Shown: positions 47,119-58,630, numbered from the stretch's first letter. The stretch is 64,000 bases of DNA from Lichenifustis flavocetrariae (GCF_026130545.1 NZ_JAMOIM010000010.1:124001-188000), one strand, 5' to 3'. Numbers and translations: made by a program. The notes: generated from the sequence alone by a model not told the origin.

Positions 47119-48102
47119 ATGAGCGAGAAACCGGCGCCACAGGTCGTTCGCGTCGATCCAACTGCGGCCGCTGCGCCGGCGACGGACACGAATGAGCTCA
47201 CGCTCAGCCGCAACGCCCCACTCGTCCCTGCGGCCTCCATCGCGAGCCGATCGCTCGTGACCGTCATTGCCATCATGACGTTTCTCAGCGCGCTCGCGGC
47301 GGGCAGCGGCCTGTTGATCGCCGGGGCGTCGCAGGATTGGCAACGCTCGGTCGCAAGCGAGATGACGGTGCAGATCCGTCCGCTGGCCGGGCATGATCTC
47401 GAGGACGAAGTCACCAAGGCTGCCGCCATCGTGCGAGCCACGGAGGGGGTGTCGAGCGTCGAGGTCTATGCAAAGGACGCTTCCGAGAAGCTGCTCGAAC
47501 CCTGGCTCGGGACCGGATTGAACCTCGATGAGTTGCCCGTGCCGCGTCTCATCGCGGTCAAGACCGACCCGAGCCATCCGCCCGATCTACCGGCGCTCCG
47601 CCAACGCCTCGCGGCGGCGATTGCCGGCGCCAGCGTCGACGATCACCAGCTCTGGTTCGCCTGGCTCGCGACCATGGCCAATACGGTCGTGGTGATCGCG
47701 AGCCTGATCTTCGCGCTCGTGCTCGTCGCCATGTTTCTCACTGTCGCCTTTGCGACGCGTGGCGCCATGGCCGGAAACCACGAGATCATCGGCATCCTGC
47801 ATTTCGTCGGCGCCGAGGATCGTTTCATCGCGCGCGAGTTCCAGCACCATTTCCTGCGCCTCGGCCTGCGTGGTGGCACCATCGGCGGTCTTTGTGCCGT
47901 CGCGTCGTTTCTCGCCGCAGGGCTCGTCCGGGCGCATCTGCAAGCGACGCCGGGCGGCGATGAGCTGGAAGCTCTGTTCGGAACGTTCTCGCTCGGTTTC
48001 AAGGGCTACGCGACGATCGTCGCGATCTCCCTCTCGATCGCGGTCGCGACCGGCGCCATGTCGCGGGCGATCGTCTTCCGTCACCTGCAGAAGATGGGGT
48101 GA
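47119..48102 (+). CDS. ftsX: Cell division permease FtsX
   Basis: 327 residues: a 45-residue cytoplasmic N-terminus, a first span (SLVTVIAIMTFLSALAAGSGLLI), a periplasmic domain of about 120 residues (SEMTVQIRPLAGHDLEDEV...), then three more spans in the FtsX_perm domain, including GNHEIIGILHFVGAEDRFIAREF, the conserved coupling segment. It couples FtsE ATP hydrolysis to amidase activators outside the membrane. Confidence 0.93.
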   Translation: MSEKPAPQVVRVDPTAAAAPATDTNELTLSRNAPLVPAASIASRSLVTVIAIMTFLSALAAGSGLLIAGASQDWQRSVASEMTVQIRPLAGHDLEDEVTKAAAIVRATEGVSSVEVYAKDASEKLLEPWLGTGLNLDELPVPRLIAVKTDPSHPPDLPALRQRLAAAIAGASVDDHQLWFAWLATMANTVVVIASLIFALVLVAMFLTVAFATRGAMAGNHEIIGILHFVGAEDRFIAREFQHHFLRLGLRGGTIGGLCAVASFLAAGLVRAHLQATPGGDELEALFGTFSLGFKGYATIVAISLSIAVATGAMSRAIVFRHLQKMG

Positions 48103-48205
48103 TGCGGTCTCCCCCTCCTTCGCACCCGCTGCCGTATGACGGCCTCATTGGCGGAGGAATGATCGTCATCGCACCGAACAGCCGAAGCGGGAGGACCGGA
48201 CGCGC

Positions 48206-48871
48206 ATGAAGGGTCGCGACCGAGCGGCGGCACTCCCGTTCCCAACCGGGCGCGCGTGGCGCGTCGCATGTGGTGTGGTCCTGATCGGCACCGTGGCGAT
48301 GGGGCTCGGGTTTCTGCGTTTTGCGGAGAGTTTGACGACCCGCGAAACCGTCCCGGCCCGGCATGCGGACGGCCTCGTCGTCCTCACGGGAGGCGCCGAT
48401 CGGGTGTCAGACGCTGTCGAGTTGCTGGTCGACGGCAGAGCCGACAGGCTTCTCATCACGGGCGTCAATCCGACGACCTCGCCTGAAAGCCTCGCCCGAC
48501 GGGTGCCGAAAGTCCGGACCCTTGTGGACTGCTGTGTGACGCTCGGCTACCGGGCGCTCGATACGAGCGGCAACGCCAAGGAAACGGCGCAATGGGTGGC
48601 GGCGAATCACATCCGGTCGCTGATCGTCGTCACATCCAACTACCACATGCCCCGCGCGCTCGCCGAAATCGCTCAAGCGGTCGACGACGTGGAGCTGGTA
48701 CCCTACCCCGTGGTCAGTGAGACGGCCAAGGATTGCCCCTGGTGGCAAAGCCTGCATCGCACCCGACTCATCGCGTCGGAATATCTGAAATACGTCGTGG
48801 TCATGGTGCGGCAGACCCTGCTGCCGCGCCCAAAACCCAGCGGTCCCGCCGTCATCGCCCAGGGCGGCTGA
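48206..48871 (+). CDS. YdcF/ElyC-like DUF218 family protein
   Basis: 221 residues with one N-terminal span (VACGVVLIGTVAMGLGFL) and a DUF218 domain: HADGLVVLTGGADRVSDAVELLVDGRADRLLITGV, the GNAKETAQWVAANHIRSLIVVTSNYHMPRA segment, and YPVVSET. Members such as ElyC and SanA affect envelope polysaccharide and lipid-carrier metabolism. It follows ftsEX by 103 bases; this ftsEX-ydcF order is frequent in alphaproteobacteria. Confidence 0.88.
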   Translation: MKGRDRAAALPFPTGRAWRVACGVVLIGTVAMGLGFLRFAESLTTRETVPARHADGLVVLTGGADRVSDAVELLVDGRADRLLITGVNPTTSPESLARRVPKVRTLVDCCVTLGYRALDTSGNAKETAQWVAANHIRSLIVVTSNYHMPRALAEIAQAVDDVELVPYPVVSETAKDCPWWQSLHRTRLIASEYLKYVVVMVRQTLLPRPKPSGPAVIAQGG

Positions 48872-48898
48872 CGGCTTCCTTCGCGAACCCCGGCGCGC

Positions 48899-50131
48899 CT
48901 AAACGTCGAGCACGAGCCGGGAGGGATCTTCCAGGGCTTCCTTGACCCGCACCAGGAATGTCACGGCCTCCCGTCCATCGACGATGCGATGGTCATAGGA
49001 CAGGGCGAGATACATCATCGGCCGCACCTCGACCTTGCCGCCGATCACCACCGGACGCTCCTGGATCTTGTGCATGCCCAGAATGCCCGATTGCGGGGCG
49101 TTGAGGATCGGGGTCGACATGAGCGACCCATAGATGCCGCCATTGGTGATGGTGAACGTGCCGCCCTGCATGTCCTCCATCTTCATGGTGCCGTCGCGGG
49201 CGCTCTTTCCGAAGGCCGCGATGGTCTTTTCGATTTCGGCGAGATTGAGCGCGTCCGCATCCCGCACCACGGGAACCACGAGCCCCTTCTCGGTGCCGAC
49301 CGCGATGCCGACATGGTAGAAATTCTTGAACACGATGTCGTTGCCGTCGATCTCCGCATTGACGGCCGGCAATTCGCGTAGCGCGCTGACGCAGGCTTTG
49401 ACGAAAAAGCCCATGAACCCGAGCTTGGCGCCGTGCTTCTTCTCGAACACATCCTTGTAGCGGCTGCGGAGCGCCATGACGCCGCTCATGTCGACCTCGT
49501 TGAAGGTCGTCAACATGGCGGCGGTGTTCTGGGCGTCCTTGAGGCGCCGGGCGATGGTCTGCCGCAGCTTCGTCATGCGGACGCGTTCTTCGCGCGCGGC
49601 GTCGGTGGGCTTCGAGGGCGCACGTGGAACCGGCGCGGGTTGCGGCTTCGGCTCGGGAGCTCGCGCCGCGACAGGCGCTTCCTCACGCAATGCGCTGAGA
49701 ACGTCGCCCTTCAGAACCTGGCCGCGTTTGCCGGACCCCGCCACGGACTCGGTGTCGAGGCCATTCTCGGCCGCGATCTTGGCCGCCGAGGGCGCCGGCG
49801 GCATGCTGGTTCCGGACTTGGCGGCCGGCGTTGGAGCAGGTGCAGGAGCGGCAGCGGGCTTCGGGGCTTCGGCCTTGGCGGCAGGCGCAGCCCCGGCGGC
49901 ATCGATCTGCCCGAGCAACGCGCCCGGCTCCACCGTCTCGCCGTCCTTGGCCACGATCTCGGAGAGGACACCGGCTGCAGGCGCATTGACTTCCAGCGTG
50001 ACCTTGTCGGTTTCCAGTTCCAGCAGCGGCTCATCCGCCTTGACGGTCTCGCCGGGCTTCTTGAACCACTTGCCGATCGTCGCCTCGGAGACCGATTCGC
50101 CCAGTGTGGGCACGCGGATTTCGGTTGCCAT
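48899..50131 (-). CDS. sucB: 2-oxoglutarate dehydrogenase E2 (dihydrolipoyl succinyltransferase)
   Basis: 410 residues. One N-terminal lipoyl domain with the lipoylated Lys near residue 43 ([12 protein letters not shown]), an Ala/Pro-rich linker, a peripheral-subunit-binding domain ([31 protein letters not shown]), a second linker, and the catalytic domain with [25 protein letters not shown]2 core of the OGDH complex. The gene follows a YciI-like gene and sucA. Confidence 0.97.
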   Translation of the reverse strand: MATEIRVPTLGESVSEATIGKWFKKPGETVKADEPLLELETDKVTLEVNAPAAGVLSEIVAKDGETVEPGALLGQIDAAGAAPAAKAEAPKPAAAPAPAPTPAAKSGTSMPPAPSAAKIAAENGLDTESVAGSGKRGQVLKGDVLSALREEAPVAARAPEPKPQPAPVPRAPSKPTDAAREERVRMTKLRQTIARRLKDAQNTAAMLTTFNEVDMSGVMALRSRYKDVFEKKHGAKLGFMGFFVKACVSALRELPAVNAEIDGNDIVFKNFYHVGIAVGTEKGLVVPVVRDADALNLAEIEKTIAAFGKSARDGTMKMEDMQGGTFTITNGGIYGSLMSTPILNAPQSGILGMHKIQERPVVIGGKVEVRPMMYLALSYDHRIVDGREAVTFLVRVKEALEDPSRLVLDV

Positions 50132-50134
50132 CGT

Positions 50135-50467
50135 TCAGCGTCTCGCGGTGGTTTGCAGGTCGGCGGTCAAGCCGCGAACATAGGTTCGGGGCATCGGAGA
50201 TATCTCGTAACTGAAACCGAGGCCGGCTCCAAGGATCGGGTCGTCCTCGATGAGGGCGCGCGCGTCCGCTTCGGTCTCGGCCCGCACGATTCCGAGGCCC
50301 CAGGCCCCCTTGGGGTCGAGCACCGGGCCGAACACGACGGCATTGCCGCGAGCGAGCAACTCGTTCCAGTAATCGGCGTGCCGACCCATGACGGCCGCCT
50401 CGGCGTCCGTCATGTCATGCGCGATGGTCGGCCGCGGTGCGTTGAGCCGGCTGAAGAAATAGGCCAT
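50135..50467 (-). CDS. YciI-like protein inserted between sucA and sucB
   Basis: 110 residues of the YCII/dimeric alpha-beta barrel type: FSRLNAPRPTIAHDMTDAEAAVMGRHADYWNELLARGNAVVFGPVLDPKGAWGLGIVRAE, with the conserved His near residue 17 and the GPVLD strand. Its stop is 3 bases before the sucB start, and its own start is 10 bases after sucA, so all three are co-transcribed. The function in the OGDH operon is unknown; the family is often said to handle small toxic metabolites. Confidence 0.8.
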   Translation of the reverse strand: MAYFFSRLNAPRPTIAHDMTDAEAAVMGRHADYWNELLARGNAVVFGPVLDPKGAWGLGIVRAETEADARALIEDDPILGAGLGFSYEISPMPRTYVRGLTADLQTTARR

Positions 50468-50477
50468 CGTCCGTCCG

Positions 50478-53438
50478 TTAGCCCGCGAAGACGTCGTCCA
50501 GGAAGGCCTTGAGCTGAGCCAGATGCTTCGACATCAAACCGGTCGCCGTGGCAGCCGCAGCCGGTCGGCCCGCGTAGCGCGGGCGCTTCGCCTTGATGTC
50601 ACACTGGTTCAGCACCCATTCGAGATAAGGGTCGACGAAGGTCCAGGATCCCATGTTCTTGGGCTCTTCCTGGCACCACACAACATCGGCGTTCTTGAAG
50701 CGACCGAGTTCCGCGACAAGGCGCTTCAGCGGGAACGGATAGAGCTGCTCGACGCGCATCAGATAGACATCGTCGATGCCCCGCTTTTCGCGCTCCTCGA
50801 ACAGGTCGTAATAGACCTTGCCCGAGCAGAGAACGACACGGCGGATCTTGGCATCCGGCTGTAGCGTGATCGGCCCGGTGCTCGTCGCCGCATCGTCGAG
50901 CAGGACGCGATGGAAGGTCGATCCGTCGGCGAGGAGATCCAGCGTCGACACGGCCCGCTTGTGCCGCAGCAGTGACTTCGGCGTCATCAGGATCAGCGGC
51001 TTGCGGATGTCGCGCTTCAACTGGCGGCGCAGGATGTGGAAGTAGTTCGCAGGCGTCGTCACATTGGCGACCTGCATGTTGTCTTCCGCGCACATCTGCA
51101 GGAAGCGCTCGAGGCGGGCGGAGGAATGCTCCGGCCCCTGGCCTTCGTAGCCATGCGGCAGCAGGCAAACAAGGCCCGACATGCGCAGCCACTTGCGCTC
51201 GCCGGATGAGACGAACTGGTCGAACACCACCTGGGCGCCGTTGGCGAAATCGCCGAACTGGCCTTCCCACAGCGTCAGGGCATTGGGCTCGCTCAGCGAA
51301 TAGCCGTATTCGAAGCCGAGCACGGCCTCTTCGGACAGCATCGAGTTGATGACTTCGTAATTGGCCTGGCCGTCCCGGATGTTGTTGAGTGGGATCAGCC
51401 GGGCCTCGGTCTCCTGGTCGATCAGCACGGAATGGCGCTGCGAGAAGGTGCCGCGCTCCGAATCCTGTCCCGACAGGCGAACCGGCCTTCCCTCGTCAAG
51501 GAGCGACCCGAACGCGAGCGCCTCGGCGGTGGCCCAATCGAGCCCCTCGCCGGTCTCGATCATCTTGCGCCGGTTGTCGAGGAAGCGGCCGATCGTCTTA
51601 TGGACGTTGAACCCCTCGGGAACGGTCGTGATCCGATTGCCGATGAGCTTGAGCTTGCCCAGTTCAACGCCGGTCGCGCCGCGACGCTCCTCGTCGCTCA
51701 TCTCGCCGCCGGCATATTTCAGCCCCGACCAGCGTCCGTCGAGCCAATCGGCCTTGTTGGGACGGTAGCTCTGCCCAGCCTCGAACTCGGCGTCGAGGCG
51801 CGAGCGCCATGTGGCCTTCGCGGCATCGACCTCGGCTTGGCTCACCACGCCCTCGGCAAGCAGCTTCTTGGCGTAGATGTCCAGCGTGGAAGGGTGACCC
51901 TTGATCTTCTTGTACATCAGGGGCTGAGTGAAGCCCGGCTCATCGCCTTCGTTGTGACCGAAGCGGCGATAGCAGAACATATCGATGACGACCGGCTTGT
52001 GGAATTTCTGCCGGAACTCGATCGCGATCTTAGCCGCGAATGTCACGGCTTCCGGATCGTCGCCATTCACATGGAAGATCGGTGCCTCGATCATCTTGGC
52101 GACGTCGCTTGGGTAGGGCGACGACCGCGAATAGCGCGGATAGGTCGTGAAGCCGATCTGGTTGTTGATGATGAAGTGGATCGAGCCGCCGGTGCGGTGC
52201 CCCTTCAGCCCGGACAGGCCGAAGCATTCCGCGATCACGCCCTGGCCCGCGAAGGCGGCATCGCCGTGCAGAAGCAGCGGCAGGACCTGGGTCCGGTCGA
52301 TCGTGTCGCCGAGTTGATCTTGCTTGGCCCGCACCTTGCCCAGCACCACCGGATCGACGATCTCGAGATGCGACGGGTTCGCGGTCAACGAGAGATGCAC
52401 GGTGTTGCCGTCGAAATCGCGATCCGAAGAGGCACCCAGGTGGTATTTGACGTCGCCCGAGCCTTCCACCTCGCTCGGCGAGGCGGAGCCGCCCTTGAAC
52501 TCGTGGAAGATCGCCCGGTGCGGCTTGTGCATGACGTTGCTCAGTACGTTGAGCCGGCCCCGGTGGGCCATGCCGAGCACGATCTGCTTCACGCCGAGCG
52601 CGCCGCCGCGCTTGATGATCTGCTCCAGCGCCGGGATCATCGATTCACCGCCATCGAGCCCGAAGCGCTTCGTCCCGGTGTAACGAACATCGAGAAACTT
52701 CTCGAAGCCTTCGGCCTCGACCAATTTGTTGAGGATGGCGCGCTTGCCTTCCGGCGTGAAGGAAATCTCCTTGTCGGGCCCTTCGATACGGAGCTGCATC
52801 CATGCCTTCTCGTCGGGATCCGACATGTGCATGAATTCGAAACCGATGGTCGAGCAATAGGTGCGGCGCAGGATCGCGACCATCTCGGGCACGGTCGCGT
52901 ATTCCAGCCCAAGCACGTTGTCGATAAAGATCGGACGATCGTAGTCGGCTTCGGTGAAACCGAAGCTCGACGGGCTCAGCTCCTCGCGGTCGCGCGTGGG
53001 TTCGAGCCCGAGCGGATCGAGGTCGGCATGCAGATGGCCGCGCATCCGGAAGGCGCGGATCATCATGATCGCCCGCACGCTGTCCTGCGTGGCGAGCTTG
53101 ACGTCGGCCCCGGACACCGGCTGACCGGCCTCCTGCTTCTTCAGCTTGATCTTGTCGCCGACCGCCTTCTCAATCGTGGCCCAGTTGCCGTCGAGCGCGG
53201 AGACGAGTTCGCCGTTGGCGACCTGCGGCCAATTCGGGGCCTTCCATGAGGCACCGCGGGCATTGCTCTCGACAGCGGACGGGTCGTCGTTCAACCCGTC
53301 GAAGTAGGAGCGCCACTGCGGGTCGACACTCGATGGATCCTGTTCATAGGCGGCCTGGAGCTGTTCCAGGTAGGCCGCATTGCCCCCGTAAAGAAAACTC
53401 GGCTCAACCGCGCCTTGGGGTTGCTCTCCACGTGCCAT
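50478..53438 (-). CDS. sucA: 2-oxoglutarate dehydrogenase E1 component
   Basis: 986 residues from ATG 53438; a TTG six bases earlier is an alternative. N-terminal FLYGGNAAYLEQLQAAYEQDPSSVDPQWRSYF is the OGDH-E1 tail. The ThDP-binding domain has GMAHRGRLNVL and HGDAAFAGQGVIAE with the GDxxF/N segment, and the C-terminal transketolase part has the typical LPHGYEGQGPEHSSARLERFLQ. It oxidatively decarboxylates 2-oxoglutarate in the TCA cycle. Confidence 0.97.
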   Translation of the reverse strand: MARGEQPQGAVEPSFLYGGNAAYLEQLQAAYEQDPSSVDPQWRSYFDGLNDDPSAVESNARGASWKAPNWPQVANGELVSALDGNWATIEKAVGDKIKLKKQEAGQPVSGADVKLATQDSVRAIMMIRAFRMRGHLHADLDPLGLEPTRDREELSPSSFGFTEADYDRPIFIDNVLGLEYATVPEMVAILRRTYCSTIGFEFMHMSDPDEKAWMQLRIEGPDKEISFTPEGKRAILNKLVEAEGFEKFLDVRYTGTKRFGLDGGESMIPALEQIIKRGGALGVKQIVLGMAHRGRLNVLSNVMHKPHRAIFHEFKGGSASPSEVEGSGDVKYHLGASSDRDFDGNTVHLSLTANPSHLEIVDPVVLGKVRAKQDQLGDTIDRTQVLPLLLHGDAAFAGQGVIAECFGLSGLKGHRTGGSIHFIINNQIGFTTYPRYSRSSPYPSDVAKMIEAPIFHVNGDDPEAVTFAAKIAIEFRQKFHKPVVIDMFCYRRFGHNEGDEPGFTQPLMYKKIKGHPSTLDIYAKKLLAEGVVSQAEVDAAKATWRSRLDAEFEAGQSYRPNKADWLDGRWSGLKYAGGEMSDEERRGATGVELGKLKLIGNRITTVPEGFNVHKTIGRFLDNRRKMIETGEGLDWATAEALAFGSLLDEGRPVRLSGQDSERGTFSQRHSVLIDQETEARLIPLNNIRDGQANYEVINSMLSEEAVLGFEYGYSLSEPNALTLWEGQFGDFANGAQVVFDQFVSSGERKWLRMSGLVCLLPHGYEGQGPEHSSARLERFLQMCAEDNMQVANVTTPANYFHILRRQLKRDIRKPLILMTPKSLLRHKRAVSTLDLLADGSTFHRVLLDDAATSTGPITLQPDAKIRRVVLCSGKVYYDLFEEREKRGIDDVYLMRVEQLYPFPLKRLVAELGRFKNADVVWCQEEPKNMGSWTFVDPYLEWVLNQCDIKAKRPRYAGRPAAAATATGLMSKHLAQLKAFLDDVFAG

Positions 53439-53586
53439 GATCAAAACGTCCTGGGAGCCCCGATGGGCTCCAATGTCGCAAATTGCGAAACGAGATGGGC
53501 CTTACATGAGGTTGCCCGATGTCTCTAACAACCAGGTTACGGCGCAGCCGGCACCTTTGGCTTTCGAGACACGCGGTTAACCCCGA

Positions 53587-54474
53587 CTAACCCGCCTTCA
53601 ACACGTCCACCAAGGTTTTTCCGAGGCGCGCCGGCGACGGCGACACCCGAATGCCCGCGGCTTCCATCGCGGCGATCTTGTCCTCCGCGCCGCCCTTGCC
53701 GCCCGAGATGATTGCACCCGCATGGCCCATGCGGCGTCCGGGAGGCGCGGTGCGGCCCGCGATGAAGCCGACCATCGGCTTCTTGCGGCCCCGCTTCGCT
53801 TCGTCCAGCACGAACTGCGCCGCGTCTTCCTCGGCCGAACCGCCGATTTCACCGATCATCACGATCGATTCGGTCTTGGGGTCAGCCAGGAACATTTCGA
53901 GGATGTCGATGAATTCCGTCCCCTTGACCGGGTCGCCGCCGATGCCGACGGCCGTCGTCTGACCGAGGCCCTCGCGCGTCGTCTGGAACACGGCCTCGTA
54001 GGTCAGCGTGCCGGAGCGCGACACGATGCCGACGGAGCCCTGCTTGAAGATGTTGCCCGGCATGATGCCGATCTTGCATTCGCCCGCCGTCATCACGCCC
54101 GGGCAGTTCGGCCCGATGAGGCGCGACTTCGAGCCGGACAACGATCGTTTGACCTTGATCATGTCGGCGACCGGAATACCTTCCGTGATGCAGACGATGA
54201 GCGGGATCTCGGCATCGATCGCCTCGCAGATCGCATCGGCGGCGCCCGGCGGCGGCACGTAGATCACAGAGGCATCGGCTCCGGTCGCCTCACGGGCCTC
54301 CTTCACGGTGTCGAACACCGGCAGGTTCAGGTGCATGAGGCCGCCTTTGCCGGGCGAGGTCCCACCGACCATCTTGGTGCCGTAGGCGATGGCCTGTTCG
54401 GAATGAAAGGTGCCGTTCTTGCCGGTGAACCCCTGGCAGAGGACCTTGGTGTTGCGATCGATCAGGACGGACAT
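53587..54474 (-). CDS. sucD: Succinyl-CoA synthetase, alpha subunit
   Basis: 295 residues with the CoA-binding [23 protein letters not shown], the phosphorylated active-site His in [18 protein letters not shown] (near residue 250), and [17 protein letters not shown]. Full length for the family. Together with SucC it converts succinyl-CoA to succinate with ATP/GTP formation. It lies between sucC (218 bases upstream, with an inserted repeat) and sucA. Confidence 0.97.
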   Translation of the reverse strand: MSVLIDRNTKVLCQGFTGKNGTFHSEQAIAYGTKMVGGTSPGKGGLMHLNLPVFDTVKEAREATGADASVIYVPPPGAADAICEAIDAEIPLIVCITEGIPVADMIKVKRSLSGSKSRLIGPNCPGVMTAGECKIGIMPGNIFKQGSVGIVSRSGTLTYEAVFQTTREGLGQTTAVGIGGDPVKGTEFIDILEMFLADPKTESIVMIGEIGGSAEEDAAQFVLDEAKRGRKKPMVGFIAGRTAPPGRRMGHAGAIISGGKGGAEDKIAAMEAAGIRVSPSPARLGKTLVDVLKAG

Positions 54475-54548
54475 GCGGCAGTTTCCGTGAAAGTCGTGCG
54501 ATCTAGGATCGCGAACAGAATTCTTGCTGAGTCAACCGGGCCCTCAGC

Positions 54549-54580
54549 CGTCGTAGCCGGGCTCGACCCTGCCATCCACG
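54549..54580. repeat. Degenerate dispersed palindromic repeat between sucC and sucD
   Basis: The stretch AGCCGGGCTCGACCCTGCCA with the adjoining TCCACG resembles a short GGCCGGGCTTG-ACCCGGCCATCCACG element that is repeated between genes in many Hyphomicrobiales genomes (recollection, untested). It explains the unusually long sucC-sucD spacing. Confidence 0.4.
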
Positions 54581-54692
54581 CCTCGATGCGGCCGTCTTTG
54601 AGGAGCGCGAGCCCGCAATCCGGCTCTGATGCCCTATTCAAGGCGGGGCATGGCGGTGACGCGCCGAGTTCAGAAATGGTCACGATGCCGCC

Positions 54693-55895
54693 TTAGCCCT
54701 TCGCGGCCTTGACGGCCGCGACCACCTTCTGCGCCGCATCGTCGAGATCATCGGCCGGGATCACGTTGAGCCCCGAATCGCGAATGATCTTCTTGCCCAG
54801 TTCCACGTTCGTCCCCTCAAGCCGCACCACGAGCGGCACCTGCAGGCCGACATCTTTCACGGCCGCGATCACGCCTTCGGCGATGACGTCGCAGCGCATG
54901 ATGCCGCCGAAGATGTTGACCAGGATGCCCTTCACGTTCGGGTCGGCCGTGATGATCTTGAAGGCGGCCGTGACTTTCTCCTTCGTGGCGCCGCCGCCGA
55001 CGTCCAAGAAATTCGCCGGCGCTTCGCCGTAGAGCTTGATGATGTCCATCGTGGCCATGGCGAGACCGGCACCGTTCACCATGCAGCCGATCGTGCCATC
55101 GAGCGTGATGTAGTTGAGGTCGTATTTGGACGCCTCGATCTCCTTCGCGTCCTCTTCCGTCTCGTCGCGCAGCTCAGCGATGTCGGGATGGCGGAACAGC
55201 GCGTTGTTGTCGAAGGACACTTTGGCGTCGAGGCAACGCAGCTCGCCCGACTTGGTGACGATCAGCGGGTTGATCTCCAGCATTTCCATGTCGGTCGACA
55301 CGAAGGCCGTGAAGAGCTGGCCGAGCAGCTTCGCGGCGCTTTTCGCGAGATCGCCCTGAAGATCGAGGGCCTCGGCCAGCGCCCGCCCATGATGCGGCAT
55401 GATGCCGGTCGCCGGGTCGACCGAGATCGTGTGGAGCTTTTCAGGCGTCTTATGCGCCACCTCTTCGATGTCCATGCCGCCTTCGGTCGAGGCCACGAAG
55501 GAAACGCGCGAGGTGGTGCGGTCGACGAGCGCCGAGAGGTAGAGCTCGCGCGAAATATCGGAGCCATCCTCGATATAGAGGCGGTTGACCTGCTTGCCGG
55601 CGGGACCGGTCTGGATCGTGACAAGCGTCGAGCCGAGCATCTGCTCAGCGAATTCCTTGACCTCATCGACCGATTTCGCGAGCCGGACGCCGCCCTTGTC
55701 GCCGGCCTTGGCCTCCTTGAACTTGCCCTTGCCACGCCCCCCGGCATGGATCTGGCTCTTCACCACCCAAAGCGGACCGGGAAGCTGGCGGGCGGCCGCC
55801 TCGGCCTCCTCGGCCTTGACCACCGGCACGCCCTTGGAGACGGGCACGCCGAATGATTTGAGAACGGCCTTGGCCTGGTATTCGTGGATGTTCAT
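54693..55895 (-). CDS. sucC: Succinyl-CoA synthetase, beta subunit (ADP-forming)
   Basis: 400 residues. ATP-grasp domain starting [22 protein letters not shown], with [21 protein letters not shown] and the metal-binding EINPLIV and [17 protein letters not shown]. The C-terminal CoA-ligase half has [18 protein letters not shown] and [16 protein letters not shown], the standard end. Heterotetramer partner of SucD. Confidence 0.97.
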   Translation of the reverse strand: MNIHEYQAKAVLKSFGVPVSKGVPVVKAEEAEAAARQLPGPLWVVKSQIHAGGRGKGKFKEAKAGDKGGVRLAKSVDEVKEFAEQMLGSTLVTIQTGPAGKQVNRLYIEDGSDISRELYLSALVDRTTSRVSFVASTEGGMDIEEVAHKTPEKLHTISVDPATGIMPHHGRALAEALDLQGDLAKSAAKLLGQLFTAFVSTDMEMLEINPLIVTKSGELRCLDAKVSFDNNALFRHPDIAELRDETEEDAKEIEASKYDLNYITLDGTIGCMVNGAGLAMATMDIIKLYGEAPANFLDVGGGATKEKVTAAFKIITADPNVKGILVNIFGGIMRCDVIAEGVIAAVKDVGLQVPLVVRLEGTNVELGKKIIRDSGLNVIPADDLDDAAQKVVAAVKAAKG

Positions 55896-55930
55896 GGACG
55901 AAACCCCGGTATGCCTTCAGCGAACGAATC

Positions 55931-56011
55931 CGTCATTGCGAGCGAGCGAAGCAATCCACGTCTGAGCCGCTCACTGGATTGCCACGGCGGCTCCGCCGCC
56001 TCGCAACGACG
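55931..56011. repeat. Dispersed palindromic repeat (REP/MITE-like) between sucC and mdh
   Basis: CGTCATTGCGAG (55931-55942) pairs with CTCGCAACGACG (56000-56011) with one mismatch, and the inner GCAATCCA (55951-55958) pairs with TGGATTGC (55975-55982). The CGTCATTGCGAGCG...GCAATCCA core is a very common interspersed repeat of Hyphomicrobiales. It could stabilise the 3' end of the mdh-side transcript or separate the two genes. Confidence 0.8.
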
Positions 56012-56021
56012 ACGGTGTGGG

Positions 56022-57101
<1,080 letters not shown>

Positions 57102-57243
57102 TTAGGCAAGCGATGCGGAGCGGGCGTGGGAGAACAGCGAAATCTGCGGGGCTCCCGACCCACGCGTTGCCCTGTGCCCCCGCAGGCCGTAGAAATGCGG
57201 GGGATCTCAGCCAGTCGTCTCATTCCAACCGCCAGGACCGTCG

Positions 57244-57516
57244 ATGCAGCCAGTACAAATCAAGATGGCCCGCGCAGCCCTCGGCCTTAGCGTGGACGAT
57301 CTCGCCCGTGAGTCCGGAGTCCCCGGGCCGGCCATTACCGACCTGGAGGCTGGCAAAACCGGAAAAGGCGATGTCGTCAGCGCCTTGAATATCTATTTCG
57401 CCACGCATGGAATCGAATTGATCGACGACGACGGAGTGCGGGCAAGAACTGCCGCGGCGGGTGGCTTCATCCCGGTGGACCAACTGACCACCGCCAATGA
57501 CGGCGGGGTGAGCTGA
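57244..57516 (+). CDS. XRE-type HTH regulator
   Basis: 90 residues. A single XRE helix-turn-helix at the N-terminus: IKMARAALGLSVDDLARESGVPGPAITDLEAGKTGKGDVVSAL, followed by a short beta region (GIELIDDDGVRARTA), typical of small standalone XRE proteins. It overlaps the following gene by 1 base (TGATG), so they are co-expressed. Confidence 0.85.
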   Translation: MQPVQIKMARAALGLSVDDLARESGVPGPAITDLEAGKTGKGDVVSALNIYFATHGIELIDDDGVRARTAAAGGFIPVDQLTTANDGGVS

Positions 57517-57911
57517 TGCGCCGTTTCCAGTTCGCGGCCTTTCTGCTGACACTGAGCCTTGGTTCGGGAAGCGCCCTGGCGGCGGACGCCTCCTATCCAT
57601 TCGTCGGCAGTTGGATCCGCGCCGATCGGTCCTGCACGGCCTCTCCGACGCGTGAGCGCGTCTACACGGCGCGCGACGTCATCTCCAATCGCAGCAAATG
57701 CACGATCCGCCGCGTTGCGTCCGGGTCGGGCGGCTATGAGCTGTTCGAGCGCTGCGACCGCCAGGGGGAGAAGCCCGCCAATATCAGCGAGGTCATTCGC
57801 ATGACGGGTCCGGACAGCATGGTCCTCACGCGGCAGACGGCGCGTCTCAAACTCTCACGCAGCCTGCATTTCACCCGCTGCCCGGCGGGTGCGTCGAAGC
57901 CGGGACGCTAA
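57516..57911 (+). CDS. Small secreted protein, function unknown
   Basis: 131 residues. Signal peptide RRFQFAAFLLTLSLGSGSALA, with the mature form starting ADASYPFVGSWIRAD. Four cysteines (in RSCTAS, SKCTI, ERCDR and TRCPA) probably form two disulfides. The FVGSW...CTASP beginning is seen in small periplasmic lipocalin-like proteins of alphaproteobacteria, but I do not recognise a named family. Coupled to the XRE regulator. Confidence 0.68.
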   Translation: MRRFQFAAFLLTLSLGSGSALAADASYPFVGSWIRADRSCTASPTRERVYTARDVISNRSKCTIRRVASGSGGYELFERCDRQGEKPANISEVIRMTGPDSMVLTRQTARLKLSRSLHFTRCPAGASKPGR

Positions 57912-57958
57912 GCGGGTCGCGGCCGGACCGATCCTTTCAATCCAGCCGCATGATCAGG

Positions 57959-58630
57959 TCATTCGGCCGCGACGCCGAGTCCGACCGGGCAGCTCACACC
58001 TGTCCCCGAGAGGTTGCAATAGCCGTGCGGGACCCGATCGAGATATTGCTGGTGGTACTCCTCAGCGAAGAAGAAGGGCGGCGCCTCTTTGATCTCGGTT
58101 GTGATCGGGCCGAAGTCGCCCCCACGCGCCTTCAACGCTTCGCCATAAGCCACTTTCGAGCGCCGCGCGGCCTCCAATTGGGTCGGCGAGGTCGTGTAGA
58201 TCGCTGAGCGATACTGGGTTCCGACATCGTTGCCCTGCCGCATGCCCTGCGTGGGATCGTGATTTTCCCAGAAGGCCTTCAGCAGCGCCTCGTAGGAGAT
58301 TTGTTTCGGGTCATAGGCCACGAGCACGACCTCCGTGTGCCCGGTCTGGCCGGAGCAGACCTCCTCGTAGGTCGCGTTGGGGGTTTCACCGCCCGCATAG
58401 CCGACCGCGGTGACGTGAATGCCGGGCCCGAGGCGCCAGAACATGCGCTCGGCACCCCAGAAGCACCCCATGCCGAAATAGGCGACCTCGATCCCGGGCG
58501 GATACGGCCCCTTCAGCGCATGACGGCCTCCGACCCGGCTCTCAGCCGCAGTCGGGAGGGGCTCCGGTCGCCCCGGGAGCGCTTGCCCTGCCGCCGGCAC
58601 CGTGGCGGCCTTTCGAAGAAACGACAGCAT
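57959..58630 (-). CDS. msrA: Peptide-methionine (S)-S-oxide reductase MsrA
   Basis: 223 residues from ATG 58630. The active-site motif [15 protein letters not shown] is exact, with [49 protein letters not shown] and the C-terminal Cys in GVSCP as resolving residue. An N-terminal extension of about 45 residues (Pro-rich) precedes the core; it does not read as a classical signal peptide. It repairs methionine sulfoxide in proteins. Confidence 0.95.
   Translation of the reverse strand: MLSFLRKAATVPAAGQALPGRPEPLPTAAESRVGGRHALKGPYPPGIEVAYFGMGCFWGAERMFWRLGPGIHVTAVGYAGGETPNATYEEVCSGQTGHTEVVLVAYDPKQISYEALLKAFWENHDPTQGMRQGNDVGTQYRSAIYTTSPTQLEAARRSKVAYGEALKARGGDFGPITTEIKEAPPFFFAEEYHQQYLDRVPHGYCNLSGTGVSCPVGLGVAAE

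Noticed and set aside
51432-53249. 605-residue plus-strand frame opposite sucA
   Set aside because: Shadow of sucA with skewed composition.
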